Shown here in pieces: positions 26,336-34,195 of a stretch of DNA of 64,000 nucleotides. The position numbers were made by a program, and so were the translations under genes. The notes beneath the pieces are model-generated. The model had not been told where the DNA came from. It was given only the letters and a program-made list of their open reading frames with translations, and made no database searches. Source of the DNA: Spirochaetaceae bacterium (GTDB lineage: Bacteria > Spirochaetota > Spirochaetia > Treponematales > Rectinemataceae); the NCBI GenBank assembly GCA_025358255.1, contig JANYKC010000015.1:122329-186328 (forward strand), in the 5' to 3' direction. Each line of letters starts with the position of its first letter. Position 1 is the stretch's first letter.

Positions 26336-27027
26336 CCAAAGTCATTTCGCTCGGCGGATCCATCGTCGCACCGGAAGGTCCTGACCCGGCTTTCATCGCG
26401 CAATTCCGCGATCTCGTGATCGAGTACCTGGACGCGAATCCCGAACGAAGGCTCATCTTCGTGGTAGGAGGCGGCGGGCCCGCGCGGCTCTGGCAAAAGG
26501 CCTATCGCACCGTCACCGGCTCAGGCAGTTGCGAGGACGCCGATGCTGATTGGATCGGCATCATGGCGACGCGCCTCAATGCCCAGCTCATTAAGGCGAT
26601 CTTCGGCCGCCTCTGTCCCCAGGAAGTCGTCATCGACCCCACTGGCGTGGAGCTTTTCATGGGAAGGGTCCTTGTGGCGGCGGGCTGGAAACCGGGTTGG
26701 TCGACCGACTATGACGCGGTCCTCCTCGCCGAGCGTTTCGACGCCCGGGAACTCCTCAACCTCTCGAACATCGCCAAGGTCTACACAGCTGACCCGCGCG
26801 TCGACCCCTCCGCCAAGGCGATAGACAGCATTGGTTGGGCAGACTTCCAGGCTATCGTCGGCAGCGAATGGACCCCCGGGAAAAACCTGCCCTTCGATCC
26901 CATCGCCACAAAAAAAGCGGCCGAGCTTGGGCTCACGGTCGTCTGCGCCGCAGGCCGCGACCTCGACAACCTCAAATCCATCCTCGCCGGCAAGCCCTTC
27001 ACGGGCACGACGATCGGCCCCGGCTGA
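26332..27027 (+). CDS. pyrH: UMP kinase, archaeal-type (amino-acid-kinase fold)
   Basis: The 231-residue protein begins TKVISLGGSIVAP, then has VVGGGGPARLWQKAYR and the strongly diagnostic DWIGIMATRLNAQLI. The end has TDYDAVLLAERF, NLSNIAKVYTADPRVDPSAK and TVVCAAGRDLDNL. These match the archaeal branch of UMP kinases better than the usual bacterial PyrH. It would convert UMP to UDP. The GTG start at 26332 has an excellent ggagg site 6 bases before it. It touches the FecR-like pseudogene upstream. Confidence 0.82.
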   Translation: MTKVISLGGSIVAPEGPDPAFIAQFRDLVIEYLDANPERRLIFVVGGGGPARLWQKAYRTVTGSGSCEDADADWIGIMATRLNAQLIKAIFGRLCPQEVVIDPTGVELFMGRVLVAAGWKPGWSTDYDAVLLAERFDARELLNLSNIAKVYTADPRVDPSAKAIDSIGWADFQAIVGSEWTPGKNLPFDPIATKKAAELGLTVVCAAGRDLDNLKSILAGKPFTGTTIGPG

Positions 27028-27083
27028 GTCCGTGGGACATCACCGACAGGCCTGCCTGTCGGCGTGCCTCCGCCGGCAGGTCT

Positions 27084-29273
27084 TCAGCCCAGGATGTCCG
27101 AGAGGACTTCCCTCGTCACGGCATAAAGCGGCGGCACCCCTTCCAGTGGCGACATGCGCTCCGAGAGCTTCATCCCCGATTGAAGGGGGAGGTCGCTCAC
27201 GTAGTACAGGAAACGCATCGCCGAGCCCGCGGTGAGGACGCCGAGTTCCTCGGCCTCATGCACCGCGCGCAGGTACCAGGCTCCCTCCATCTCAAGTCCC
27301 ACACAACCCCAGATGCTCCTGTAGAACCGCAGCATGGCGCGATTCTGGAGGAGGGTGCCGCCCACCGTGAGGAGGGGGCCCGTATGGATATGCCTCCCCG
27401 GGAGGGCTTTGGCGAGGCGCTCGAAGACCTGGGCGTCAGCGAGGGCCACGGGCATGAAGGTGTCGTTCGCCTGCTCGACGAAGGCCGAGGGGAGGATGAC
27501 GTCGCCACGCGAGCCGACCAAGGCCCCGGCCTTGCCCAGGATGTCGATCGATCTCACGTTGCGGCCGAAGAGCAGGAGAAGGCTTCGCGTGATCTCCTCC
27601 GCCTGCTCGCCGAAGGCGTAATCGATGTTCACGATGAGGCTCCGGCTCGAACATGGCTTCCTCCGTATCCCCGGATCGGCGGAAGCCTGGCATGCCGACT
27701 CGGCGTCCACGAGCTGGACCTGGATGCCCGTCGTGACCGTCTCTGGGAGGCGGAGGATGCCCGCCTTGCGTTCCGCTTCGGCGACTTCCAGGCGGCGGCC
27801 AGGGAAGGTCGCGAGCCATGAACGCGAGAGATGGTAGACCTCGTCCAGTGGGATGACCCAGCCGTCACTTCGAAGCCCTTCGCCCTCGGCCCAGGCCAGT
27901 ATCTCCGGGCCATGCTCGACAAAAAAGGGGTTGATGCAGTTGGAGACCGAGTGCGTGTTGGACGAGACGATGTGGACTTCCCAGTCCTTGGGGAAATCGC
28001 TGGGGCGCACGCTGAAAAGGGCCCCTGCCGCCGCACCCACCTCGCTGGCCCAGAGCTCGGAAAGCCGACTGTTATAGTTGTTAACTTGTTTCCTCACATC
28101 GACCGAGTAGGCCTGCCGGTGGAAGACGATCTCCCGCACACGCTCCGCGGCCTCGCCTGGCCAGATCTGCTCGAGCTCCCCGCGCTCCTCCCGGCTGAAG
28201 GGAAGGCGTTCGAGGAGGGCCGAGGACCGCTCGCGGTCGCGCGCGGACACGGTCCGGACCTCATCCTCGTCGTTGGCGGCGATATCGCCATCGTAGGAGA
28301 ACAGCTCGGGGCGCGGCTCCGCCGCCCCCTCCCCCTCCTCGAAAGGCTCAACCCATTCGGCCTCGTCCTCGAACCTTGAGAGGGTACGCAGCAGGGCTGG
28401 ATGGTTGAGGCGATAGCGGATTTTCCTCGCCTCGACGGCGAACAGGCAGAGGCAGGTCAGGAAATCCACGAGGTCGGAAAGCCCGTTCCTCACCAGGACC
28501 ATGTCCTTGCCCGGCATCATCTCGTAGACGAATCGATGTCGGGCCTCGGCCTGCACGGCGGGAAAAAGATGCTCGGGGCTCGCATAGACGGTCGGAAGGT
28601 TGTCCGTGAGGAGGAAAACGAAGGTGCGGGAGAGGTTTTCCGGAAGGCGGCGCACCGCGTACGAGAGGGCTTCCCAGTCGATTTTCGACTCGTCCTTGGC
28701 GCCCGCGTGGAGGGCAGGGTCCAGGGCCTTGTAGGCCTCCGTGAGCTTCCGGATCTCGATATGGCCGTTCTCCACACCCTGGGCGACTTCCTGGGCAAAG
28801 CGGTCGAATGCGTCAAAAAGCCCCTGTCCCTCGCGGAGCTTGGTGCCAAAGGCCTGGGCGAAAGGCCGCGACTCGGAGAGGAGGCGGAGGAAGCGGGAGC
28901 CTGGAATGGCCAGGCCATGGGACGCCTCGAGAGCGCGCATCTCGAAACGCCGCGGTTCTCCGAAAAGGCAGGAGCGCTCGCCGAAGAAAGAGCCAGCCTC
29001 GACGACATTGAGCCGGAAGGGGGGATCCTTCGCCACGTCCACCGATTCGATCGAGCCGGAAAGCAGGACGATGACCGAATCGTCATCCTCGTCGCCTTGG
29101 CGCAGGACCACGTCCCCGGCCCCGTAGCTCCGGAGCGAGGAATCCGCGATCAGGGCCTCGAGTTCGGCGCTGCGGAGATAACGGAATGGCACGATCGAGC
29201 TGAGGTGGCGAAGGTGTTCCGAGCCGATGGCACGGGGGGCATGGTTGCTAGGGTTGACCATATCTATGAGCAT
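27084..29273 (-). CDS. Cyclic-nucleotide-binding domain fused to a phosphorylase-like domain
   Basis: The protein is about 729 residues (start 29273, or 29261). The first 150 residues form a cyclic-nucleotide-binding domain: AGDVVLRQGDEDDDSVIVLLSGSIE and GSFFGERSCLFGEPRRFEMRA. A middle helical part has no recognised domain. The last 280 residues look like the nucleoside-phosphorylase fold, with IDILGKAGALVGSRGDVILP, THTGPLL-like IHTGPLLTVGGTL and GLEMEGAWYLRAVHE. Phosphorylases use an M-E-G-A segment to bind ribose. The role is unknown; a regulatory or sensor function is possible. Confidence 0.65.
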   Translation of the reverse strand: MLIDMVNPSNHAPRAIGSEHLRHLSSIVPFRYLRSAELEALIADSSLRSYGAGDVVLRQGDEDDDSVIVLLSGSIESVDVAKDPPFRLNVVEAGSFFGERSCLFGEPRRFEMRALEASHGLAIPGSRFLRLLSESRPFAQAFGTKLREGQGLFDAFDRFAQEVAQGVENGHIEIRKLTEAYKALDPALHAGAKDESKIDWEALSYAVRRLPENLSRTFVFLLTDNLPTVYASPEHLFPAVQAEARHRFVYEMMPGKDMVLVRNGLSDLVDFLTCLCLFAVEARKIRYRLNHPALLRTLSRFEDEAEWVEPFEEGEGAAEPRPELFSYDGDIAANDEDEVRTVSARDRERSSALLERLPFSREERGELEQIWPGEAAERVREIVFHRQAYSVDVRKQVNNYNSRLSELWASEVGAAAGALFSVRPSDFPKDWEVHIVSSNTHSVSNCINPFFVEHGPEILAWAEGEGLRSDGWVIPLDEVYHLSRSWLATFPGRRLEVAEAERKAGILRLPETVTTGIQVQLVDAESACQASADPGIRRKPCSSRSLIVNIDYAFGEQAEEITRSLLLLFGRNVRSIDILGKAGALVGSRGDVILPSAFVEQANDTFMPVALADAQVFERLAKALPGRHIHTGPLLTVGGTLLQNRAMLRFYRSIWGCVGLEMEGAWYLRAVHEAEELGVLTAGSAMRFLYYVSDLPLQSGMKLSERMSPLEGVPPLYAVTREVLSDILG

Positions 29274-29407
29274 AGTTTGGGCTGGTAGCCGGGACAAGGG
29301 CGAGAAGGCGCTTTCGGCGGCTCGAGCTCTTGTACCGAAAGCGGCCACAGGGTAGGCTCGGAGTCCGGCCGGCACCGCGCCTTCCGCCAGAAAGAAAGGA
29401 GAATGTC

Positions 29408-30343
29408 ATGCAGAACCAAGCCGGCGCATTCCGAGCAGAGCTCCTCCTCCTCCTCACCGCGGTCATCTGGGGATTTGCCTTCGTGGCCCAACGCGTGGGC
29501 ATGGGATCGATAGGTCCCTTCGCTTTCAATGCGGCCCGCTACCTGGTGGGCGCAGCCTCACTCATTCCCCTCCTCCTGATCCGCAGGGGCGGCGCCGCGA
29601 GCAGGGAGAAGGACCTTTCGGCCCCCGGCTGGAAACGTGGCTTTGGCTATCCCCTCCTCGCGGGAACCGTGCTTTTCCTTGGAGCCAGCCTCCAGCAGAT
29701 AGGCCTGGTCACCACCACCGCGGGCAACGCTGCCTTCATCACAACCCTTTACGTCGTCCTTGTGCCCCTGATCGGCATATTCATGGGAAAACGCATTGGC
29801 GCCCGCGGCTGGCTTGCCGCCCTCCTCGCGGTGGGGGGGCTCTACCTCATCTCGGTGGGCGGCCGGCTCTCGATAAGCAGGGGCGACCTTTTCGAGCTGG
29901 TCGGCGCCATCTTCTGGGCCCTCCACATAATCGTCATCGGCCGCCTCGCGCCAAAAACCGATCCGATCAAGCTCTCCGCAGGCCAGTTCATTGTCTGCGC
30001 CGCCTTGAGCTTTGGCGCCTCCTTCGTTTTCGACCCTCCCTTCCCCGGCGGCTCCTGGCTTTCTTCCCTCGGAGGCGCGGCCATACCCATCCTTTATGGT
30101 GGCCTCCTCTCCTGCGGCATTGCCTATACCCTCCAGATAGTGGCCCAGCGCACCGCGCGCCCCTCGCACGCCTCGATCATCCTGTCCCTGGAGTGCCTAT
30201 TCGGCGCCATCGGTGGCATCCTCATCCTAGGCGAACCCCTCACCTGGAAACTCGCCGCGGGCGGTAGCCTAATGCTTGCCGGCGCCATCCTCTCCCAGCT
30301 CGGACCCGGCGGCCTTCCCGACTCCAAGGAAAAAAAATCCTGA
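29408..30343 (+). CDS. EamA/DMT-family transporter
   Basis: The 311-residue protein has ten predicted membrane helices in two EamA halves: LLLLLTAVIWGFAFVAQRVGMGSIGPF, NAARYLVGA, then a second half with GDLFELVGAIFWALHIIVIGR. This sub-type resembles RhaT/YdcZ-like drug/metabolite exporters. The aaaggaga ribosome site before 29408 is strong. The substrate is not predictable. It is divergent from the cyclic-nucleotide-domain gene. Confidence 0.85.
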   Translation: MQNQAGAFRAELLLLLTAVIWGFAFVAQRVGMGSIGPFAFNAARYLVGAASLIPLLLIRRGGAASREKDLSAPGWKRGFGYPLLAGTVLFLGASLQQIGLVTTTAGNAAFITTLYVVLVPLIGIFMGKRIGARGWLAALLAVGGLYLISVGGRLSISRGDLFELVGAIFWALHIIVIGRLAPKTDPIKLSAGQFIVCAALSFGASFVFDPPFPGGSWLSSLGGAAIPILYGGLLSCGIAYTLQIVAQRTARPSHASIILSLECLFGAIGGILILGEPLTWKLAAGGSLMLAGAILSQLGPGGLPDSKEKKS

Positions 30344-30396
30344 CGCTCGCATTTCTTTTCAGTATTATGTGCGTAGTTTCTTGCCAGGAGGAGACC

Positions 30397-31050
30397 ATGT
30401 CTTCATATCGTGAAGAGTATTGGCCTCGTCGCCCTAACGGGGACGGCCAGCTCTCTCCTGCCGAATTCGAGAAGCGGAGACAACTCGCCCTCGATCGGCT
30501 CACCGAGGCCTTCGCCTCGGATTTCATCAATATGGACAGCTACGAGAACCGTGTAGCCATCGTCCAGCGCGCCAACCTTCCTGAGGAGATCGATGATGCG
30601 GTCGCCGGCATTCCGCAAGTAAAGGCCGAGGCCCAAAAGGGCTTCCCCTTTGCCATGCACAAGGCCCCCGCCGAACCCTCCATCGCGAACCGCATCGACC
30701 CCGGGCTCCGAGGAGAGGACAGCGTCGCCTGCATCATGGGAAGCCGCGTCCTTCAGGGCGACTGGCTCTCCGGAAACAAGGTGTCGATCTTCAACCTCAT
30801 GGGAAGCACCAGAATCGACCTGCGGGACACTGCCCTCCCACCGGGCCGCCTGAAAATCGATGCCTTCTGCCTAATGGGCGACATCAAGGTCATCGTTCCA
30901 CCTGGACTTGCCGTGCGTGTGAGCGCCCTCCCAATCATGGGAAACAGCCATATCGACCGCAGCGTTAACCGCCGCGTGGATCGCGGCGCTCCCTATGTCG
31001 AAGTCAGCGGGCTAACCTTGATGGGCAACCTGACCGTCGTGACCGCATAA
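30397..31050 (+). CDS. DUF1707/LiaF-like protein
   Basis: The 217-residue soluble protein has an N-terminal helical region (LSPAEFEKRRQLALDRLTEAFASDFINMDSYENRV) typical of DUF1707 and a C-terminal beta part. The beta part has the LiaF-type rhythm of an IMG/LMG motif: CIMGSR, NLMGSTRIDL, LMGDIKVIVP and LMGNLTVV. LiaF-like domains are found in envelope-stress regulators. No membrane segment is present, so it would be cytoplasmic. The caggaggag ribosome site is strong. A terminator follows. Confidence 0.8.
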   Translation: MSSYREEYWPRRPNGDGQLSPAEFEKRRQLALDRLTEAFASDFINMDSYENRVAIVQRANLPEEIDDAVAGIPQVKAEAQKGFPFAMHKAPAEPSIANRIDPGLRGEDSVACIMGSRVLQGDWLSGNKVSIFNLMGSTRIDLRDTALPPGRLKIDAFCLMGDIKVIVPPGLAVRVSALPIMGNSHIDRSVNRRVDRGAPYVEVSGLTLMGNLTVVTA

Positions 31051-31063
31051 ATCTTGCCACTGT

Positions 31064-31105
31064 GAAAATCAGGGCCTCCCTTAAGGCGGCCCTTGATTTT
31101 TTTAG
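31064..31105 (+). terminator. Rho-independent terminator after the LiaF-like gene
   Basis: An inverted repeat aaaatcagggcc ... ggcccttgatttttt begins a few bases after the stop at 31050 and ends in seven T residues. Confidence 0.8.
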
Positions 31106-31135
31106 CTTGCTTGAACCTTCAAAAACGGGATCGGC

Positions 31136-31200
31136 GGGTGGCGTGGGGGAGGCACAGGGCCGCTCGGTTCGCTCAGTCCTGTGCCTCCCCCACGCCACCC
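31136..31200. repeat. Perfect 23-bp inverted repeat with 19-base loop
   Basis: Arms gggtggcgtgggggaggcac-agg (31136-31158) and the exact complement ending in cgccaccc (31178-31200) flank a loop that holds ggttcgctcag. The remainder of 31201-31450 shows no credible gene. Confidence 0.9.
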
Positions 31201-31451
31201 GCGGCGCCGCTTCTGCATCTCAAAGGCTCCGGGCATGCACAGCCGATGAAGGCCGCGCATCATGACAAGCACCTGCACCAGGGTGGAGCCCCTCTTTCAC
31301 AAAGGCAAGAGGAAGCCCGCCCTGGCAAGCCCCCCGCAAATTCGCCCAAGCCCGCAACAGCGGGCATATGATCCATTACTCTCGGCAGACGACCGAGGGT
31401 CGTTACCACCCCCTGTGTCCCCAAGCCAGGACCCGCCCTGCAGCTACCTGC

Positions 31452-31548
31452 TGACCCGGCAACCGAACATTGGCTTGGGCCCATGATTCTGACCCGTAGC
31501 GACGGGCCAGAATCATGGGAGAGCACCCGATGTTATGTTGCAGGGTCA
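31452..31548 (-). repeat. 97-bp palindromic repeat, copy 1
   Basis: The copy runs from tgacccggcaac to the inverted end (here gcagggtca), in the opposite orientation to the copies at 43552 and 53471. Outer arms TGACCCGGCAAC/GTTGCCGGGTCA and inner arms CCCATGATTCTG/CAGAATCATGGG form a long hairpin. The central GACCCGT-agc-GACGGGCC is the loop region. Confidence 0.9.
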
Positions 31549-31571
31549 GCAAACAGGTTCAAGCGAGGGAA

Positions 31572-31608
31572 AGAAAAAAAAGCCCGTCCATTGCGGACAG
31601 GCCCTTTT
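31572..31608 (-). terminator. Terminator of the GH63-like gene
   Basis: GCCcGTCC-attgc-GGACaGGC is preceded on the plus strand by a run of nine A, giving a T tract on the minus strand just after the stop at 31629. The T residues on the other side could allow use in both directions. Confidence 0.75.
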
Positions 31609-31628
31609 GATGGTGACGGGAATCGCCT

Positions 31629-33056
31629 CTAGATCTTGTCGATCAACATGGAGCACTTGCCCGAGGGGATGGGCAGCGTCTTCTTCTTCTTGCCGAGCAC
31701 GTTGATCGTGAAGTAGTAGAGCTTCTCGCTCTCCATGTGGATCTCCCAGCCGCGGCCGGACTTGTTCGAGAGGATCGTGATCATGTTCCGCTTGAGGGAC
31801 ATGTTTTCGATGCCCATGATCTCGAGGTTGGGGATGATCCAGTCCACGGTCTTTCGGGGGAGGGAAATGTAGAGGCCCACGATGTTCTCGATCATGAGGG
31901 CGACAGTGGACAAGCCCGTATAGGCGAGGAACTGGGGACGAGGCCAGTCGGGACGATCCGCCCAGACAGCCTTGCCGTCGCTCTGGGGCTGGTAAGCCTC
32001 CCAGACGGTCGGCTTCTGGTCACCGTTCTGGTACATGGAATCGAGGATGAAATAGAGATGCCGGATGGCGCAGTCCCTAGCCAATTCGTAGTGATTGTAC
32101 TTCTCAAGGCCCTTGATGACCATGTAGGTGAAGGGCGGGACAACCGAGCCGCGATAGCCGCCACCCTTCTTGTCGTAAGCGGGATCAGCGGCGGCGAGGG
32201 TCGGGAAGGGATGCTCGGTGCCAAAGGCGTTGGGATCCTTGAGGTGGGCTATCAGGCGCTCGGACCGGTCCTCGTTGGGGATCTCCGCCAAGAGGGGCCA
32301 ATATCCCCCGATGGTCTTGGTAGGAACCTGCTTTTCGGCTTCGTCGAGATCGTAGTAGAAGCCGTCGGTCGCGTTCCACATCTGGGAATTGATGCGCGTC
32401 TTGAGGGAAAAATAGGCCCGCTTGAACTGGAAGGAGGCTTCCTTGTCATTGAGGATGTCGCCAAGGGCCGACAGATAGAGGGCATTCATCGCCATGGCCG
32501 CGTTCCAGTCGGCAAGATAGAAGGCCTTGCCCCGCGGGGAGTTCTCCAGGCCAGTGGCGACGACAGGCACTCCGTATAGGCCATTTTCGCGTTTGAACGT
32601 CGCTTCCATCCAAGCCCATTGCTTGGTCAGGAAGGGCATGACATCCTTGACGCGCTTCTTGTTGGCGGTCTTGTGGTAGAGGTTGTATTCAGCCCAAGCG
32701 AAAAGTGGGAGGCCGAGGCCTTCTGGATTGTCCGGGGTCACGATGGGCTTGCCGGTTTCCAGGTCATATCGCCAACGAATGGCTCCGTTTTCTTCCTGGA
32801 GACCGTAAAAGGCATCGAGGCCGTTGGATGCCGCGTACAAGCGGTTCGAATAGACCAGGAAAAACGAAGAAAACACCTGCTCCATCTGATCGAGGACCCC
32901 GGATCCGGGGTATTTGAAAAATTTGACCTTCTCCAGGCCGCTGCCAGGTTCTCCGGCGGCCCAATAGTCGGCTATCCATGCCCAGGTGCGATCATAGATC
33001 TCAACAAAATCCTGATCATAAAAGTGCACCCGCGGAAAATCGCGTTTATTCAACAA
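31629..33056 (-). CDS. GH63/MGH1-like glycoside hydrolase
   Basis: The protein is about 475 residues if translation starts at TTG 33056 (or 33053), which follows gaagggg. It is a cytoplasmic (alpha/alpha)6-type glycosidase like the MGH1/GH63 group: FFLVYSNRLYAASNGLDAFYGLQEENGAIRWRYD, YLADWNAAMAMNALYLSAL, SQMWNATDGFYYD, GGGYRGSVVPPFTYMVIKGLEKY and PTVWEAYQP. Such enzymes act on alpha-glucosides, trehalose-like or mannosylglycerate-type substrates; the specificity cannot be told. Residues further upstream in the frame do not resemble the family. Confidence 0.75.
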   Translation of the reverse strand: MLNKRDFPRVHFYDQDFVEIYDRTWAWIADYWAAGEPGSGLEKVKFFKYPGSGVLDQMEQVFSSFFLVYSNRLYAASNGLDAFYGLQEENGAIRWRYDLETGKPIVTPDNPEGLGLPLFAWAEYNLYHKTANKKRVKDVMPFLTKQWAWMEATFKRENGLYGVPVVATGLENSPRGKAFYLADWNAAMAMNALYLSALGDILNDKEASFQFKRAYFSLKTRINSQMWNATDGFYYDLDEAEKQVPTKTIGGYWPLLAEIPNEDRSERLIAHLKDPNAFGTEHPFPTLAAADPAYDKKGGGYRGSVVPPFTYMVIKGLEKYNHYELARDCAIRHLYFILDSMYQNGDQKPTVWEAYQPQSDGKAVWADRPDWPRPQFLAYTGLSTVALMIENIVGLYISLPRKTVDWIIPNLEIMGIENMSLKRNMITILSNKSGRGWEIHMESEKLYYFTINVLGKKKKTLPIPSGKCSMLIDKI

Positions 33057-33236
33057 AAAACCCCTTCTCGAACGTTCACAAAGACAGATGGAGTGCCGCG
33101 ATAAACCGCACCCCTTTCTACTATATGCCAATAAATGATGTAAAAAGGATAGAATATGAATATAGTTCCGGTGGCCGTCTTTGTCAAATACGAAGAGCCC
33201 ACGAGAAAATCCGCCCCTGAGTGCGACGGACGAAGG

Positions 33237-33264
33237 ATTATAGCACTGATCATGCCATAATAAA
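33237..33264 (-). promoter_or_regulatory. Candidate promoter of the GH63-like gene
   Basis: The minus strand has TTTATT (33264-33259), 16 bases and a perfect TATAAT (33242-33237). The 180-base leader to the gene is AT-rich compared with its surroundings and holds no convincing ORF. Confidence 0.45.
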
Positions 33265-33308
33265 ACACTTTTCAAGACAATAACAAAGTTAGTCCCTAGT
33301 AATGACTC

Positions 33309-33336
33309 TTGATTTTTCGGGCTTTTGCACTAGACT
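33309..33336 (+). promoter_or_regulatory. Candidate promoter of an orphan transcript
   Basis: TTGATT, a 16-base spacer and TAGACT predict a transcript beginning near 33343. Confidence 0.4.
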
Positions 33337-33342
33337 TGATCT

Positions 33343-33667
33343 TGTAAGGAGGATCTTCAGGCATTGCGGCAACCCATTCGTGGGGCCGTCTTTCCAGTCT
33401 ACCCGACAAGGGGGTTCCTATGGATACTCCGCCTGAGAGGTCACAGACGATTCAAGGCGCATGATGGTGTTGGATCGTCGGTAAATGAAGGTTCGTAGCG
33501 GTTTTCGTACATTTTAGGGATGGGTCGAGTCGTTGATGACTCGAATATGCTTTAGCCATAAGCATGCCTGCCACCGGTTGAGCGAATACTGCCCCGGTAT
33601 TGCAGGCTGAGCGACCGAAGAGGCCGACCTTCACATACTTTGAGTGAAGTGTCGGTCTCCTTTTTTT
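33343..33667 (+). ncRNA. Candidate structured RNA of about 325 nt
   Basis: No convincing protein is encoded, although an aaggagg sequence lies at 33346-33352. Successive hairpins are CGAGTC-gttgat-GACTCG (about 33525-33545), ATGCTT-tagccat-AAGCAT (about 33547-33566) and AATAC-tgccccg-GTATT. A strong terminator ends the region 45 bases before the small gene at 33712. It is either a free RNA or a regulatory leader for that gene. It lacks the marks of tmRNA, RNase P RNA or a known riboswitch that I can recall. Confidence 0.4.
33620..33667 (+). terminator. Strong rho-independent terminator
   Basis: The arms gaggccgaccttcac and gtgaagtgtcggtctc pair almost fully and are followed by eight T residues. 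Confidence 0.85.
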
Positions 33668-33711
33668 CCGGCCGTAAAGGACGGAGAGCGGAAAGCCGAT
33701 AGGTACAAGGT

Positions 33712-34035
33712 ATGATCGTAACACTATACAAGACCGCCATAAACGGCGCATTGCTCTATTATACCATCCATGATCGGCAGTCCGGCCTGTCCCATCCTTG
33801 GTCCCTCACGGTCACCTGGAGCCGCGGCGCTGGCAGGGGCAGGGAGAAGTTCTACCTCTTCGAAAACCTGGCCGAAAAGGACCGCATGATCAGGAAGCTG
33901 CTCGGTCGGCGCACCAAGGACGGCTACCGCCTGCTCTACAGCTTCAGCCGGGATACCGCGTGGTCAGATGAAACCGGGGTTGCCGAAGCAGATATGGCAC
34001 AAGCACTAGGGCGCACATCGCGCTCGCAAGCCTGA
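33712..34035 (+). CDS. Small protein of unknown function, faintly WGR-like
   Basis: The 107-residue protein starts MIVTLYKTA and contains WSLTVTWSRGAGRGREKFYLFENLAEKDRMIRKLLGRRTKDGY. The order aromatic-Trp, Gly-Arg-Gly, F/L-F, Lys...Gly-Tyr is like WGR domains, which bind nucleic acid in PARPs and other proteins, but the match is loose. The last 25 residues look unconserved. The ribosome site (acaagg) is very close to the ATG. It follows the structured RNA and terminator. Confidence 0.5.
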   Translation: MIVTLYKTAINGALLYYTIHDRQSGLSHPWSLTVTWSRGAGRGREKFYLFENLAEKDRMIRKLLGRRTKDGYRLLYSFSRDTAWSDETGVAEADMAQALGRTSRSQA

Positions 34036-34066
34036 TGCGGACACCTGACGCTCCCTCCAAAGGAAG

Positions 34067-34184
34067 AATTATCCACGCAGAGGGCGAAGTGTCGCAGAGG
34101 AATAAGATTAATGAAGGGGCATTCCTTGCCCAAAAATTCCCAATCTCCTCCCTCCCTCTGCGTCTCAGCGAACTCCGCGTGAAA
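34067..34184. repeat. Diverged ACGCAGAGG-type inverted repeat, copy B
   Basis: The left arm ccacgcagagggcgaagtgt and the right arm ctctgcgtctcagcgaactc ending ccgcgtgaa are imperfect inverted copies. The layout matches copies near 5236, 46521 and 53577. Confidence 0.65.
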
Positions 34185-34195
34185 TCCTGAATCAC

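Noticed and set aside
31201..31486. Short open frames between the palindrome and the 97-bp repeat
   Set aside because: No ribosome site, composition unlike neighbours, and frames are partly made by repeats.
33343..33667. tmRNA, RNase P RNA or SRP RNA
   Set aside because: No tag sequence, no conserved RNase P core motifs; the SRP RNA is found at 42368-42482.
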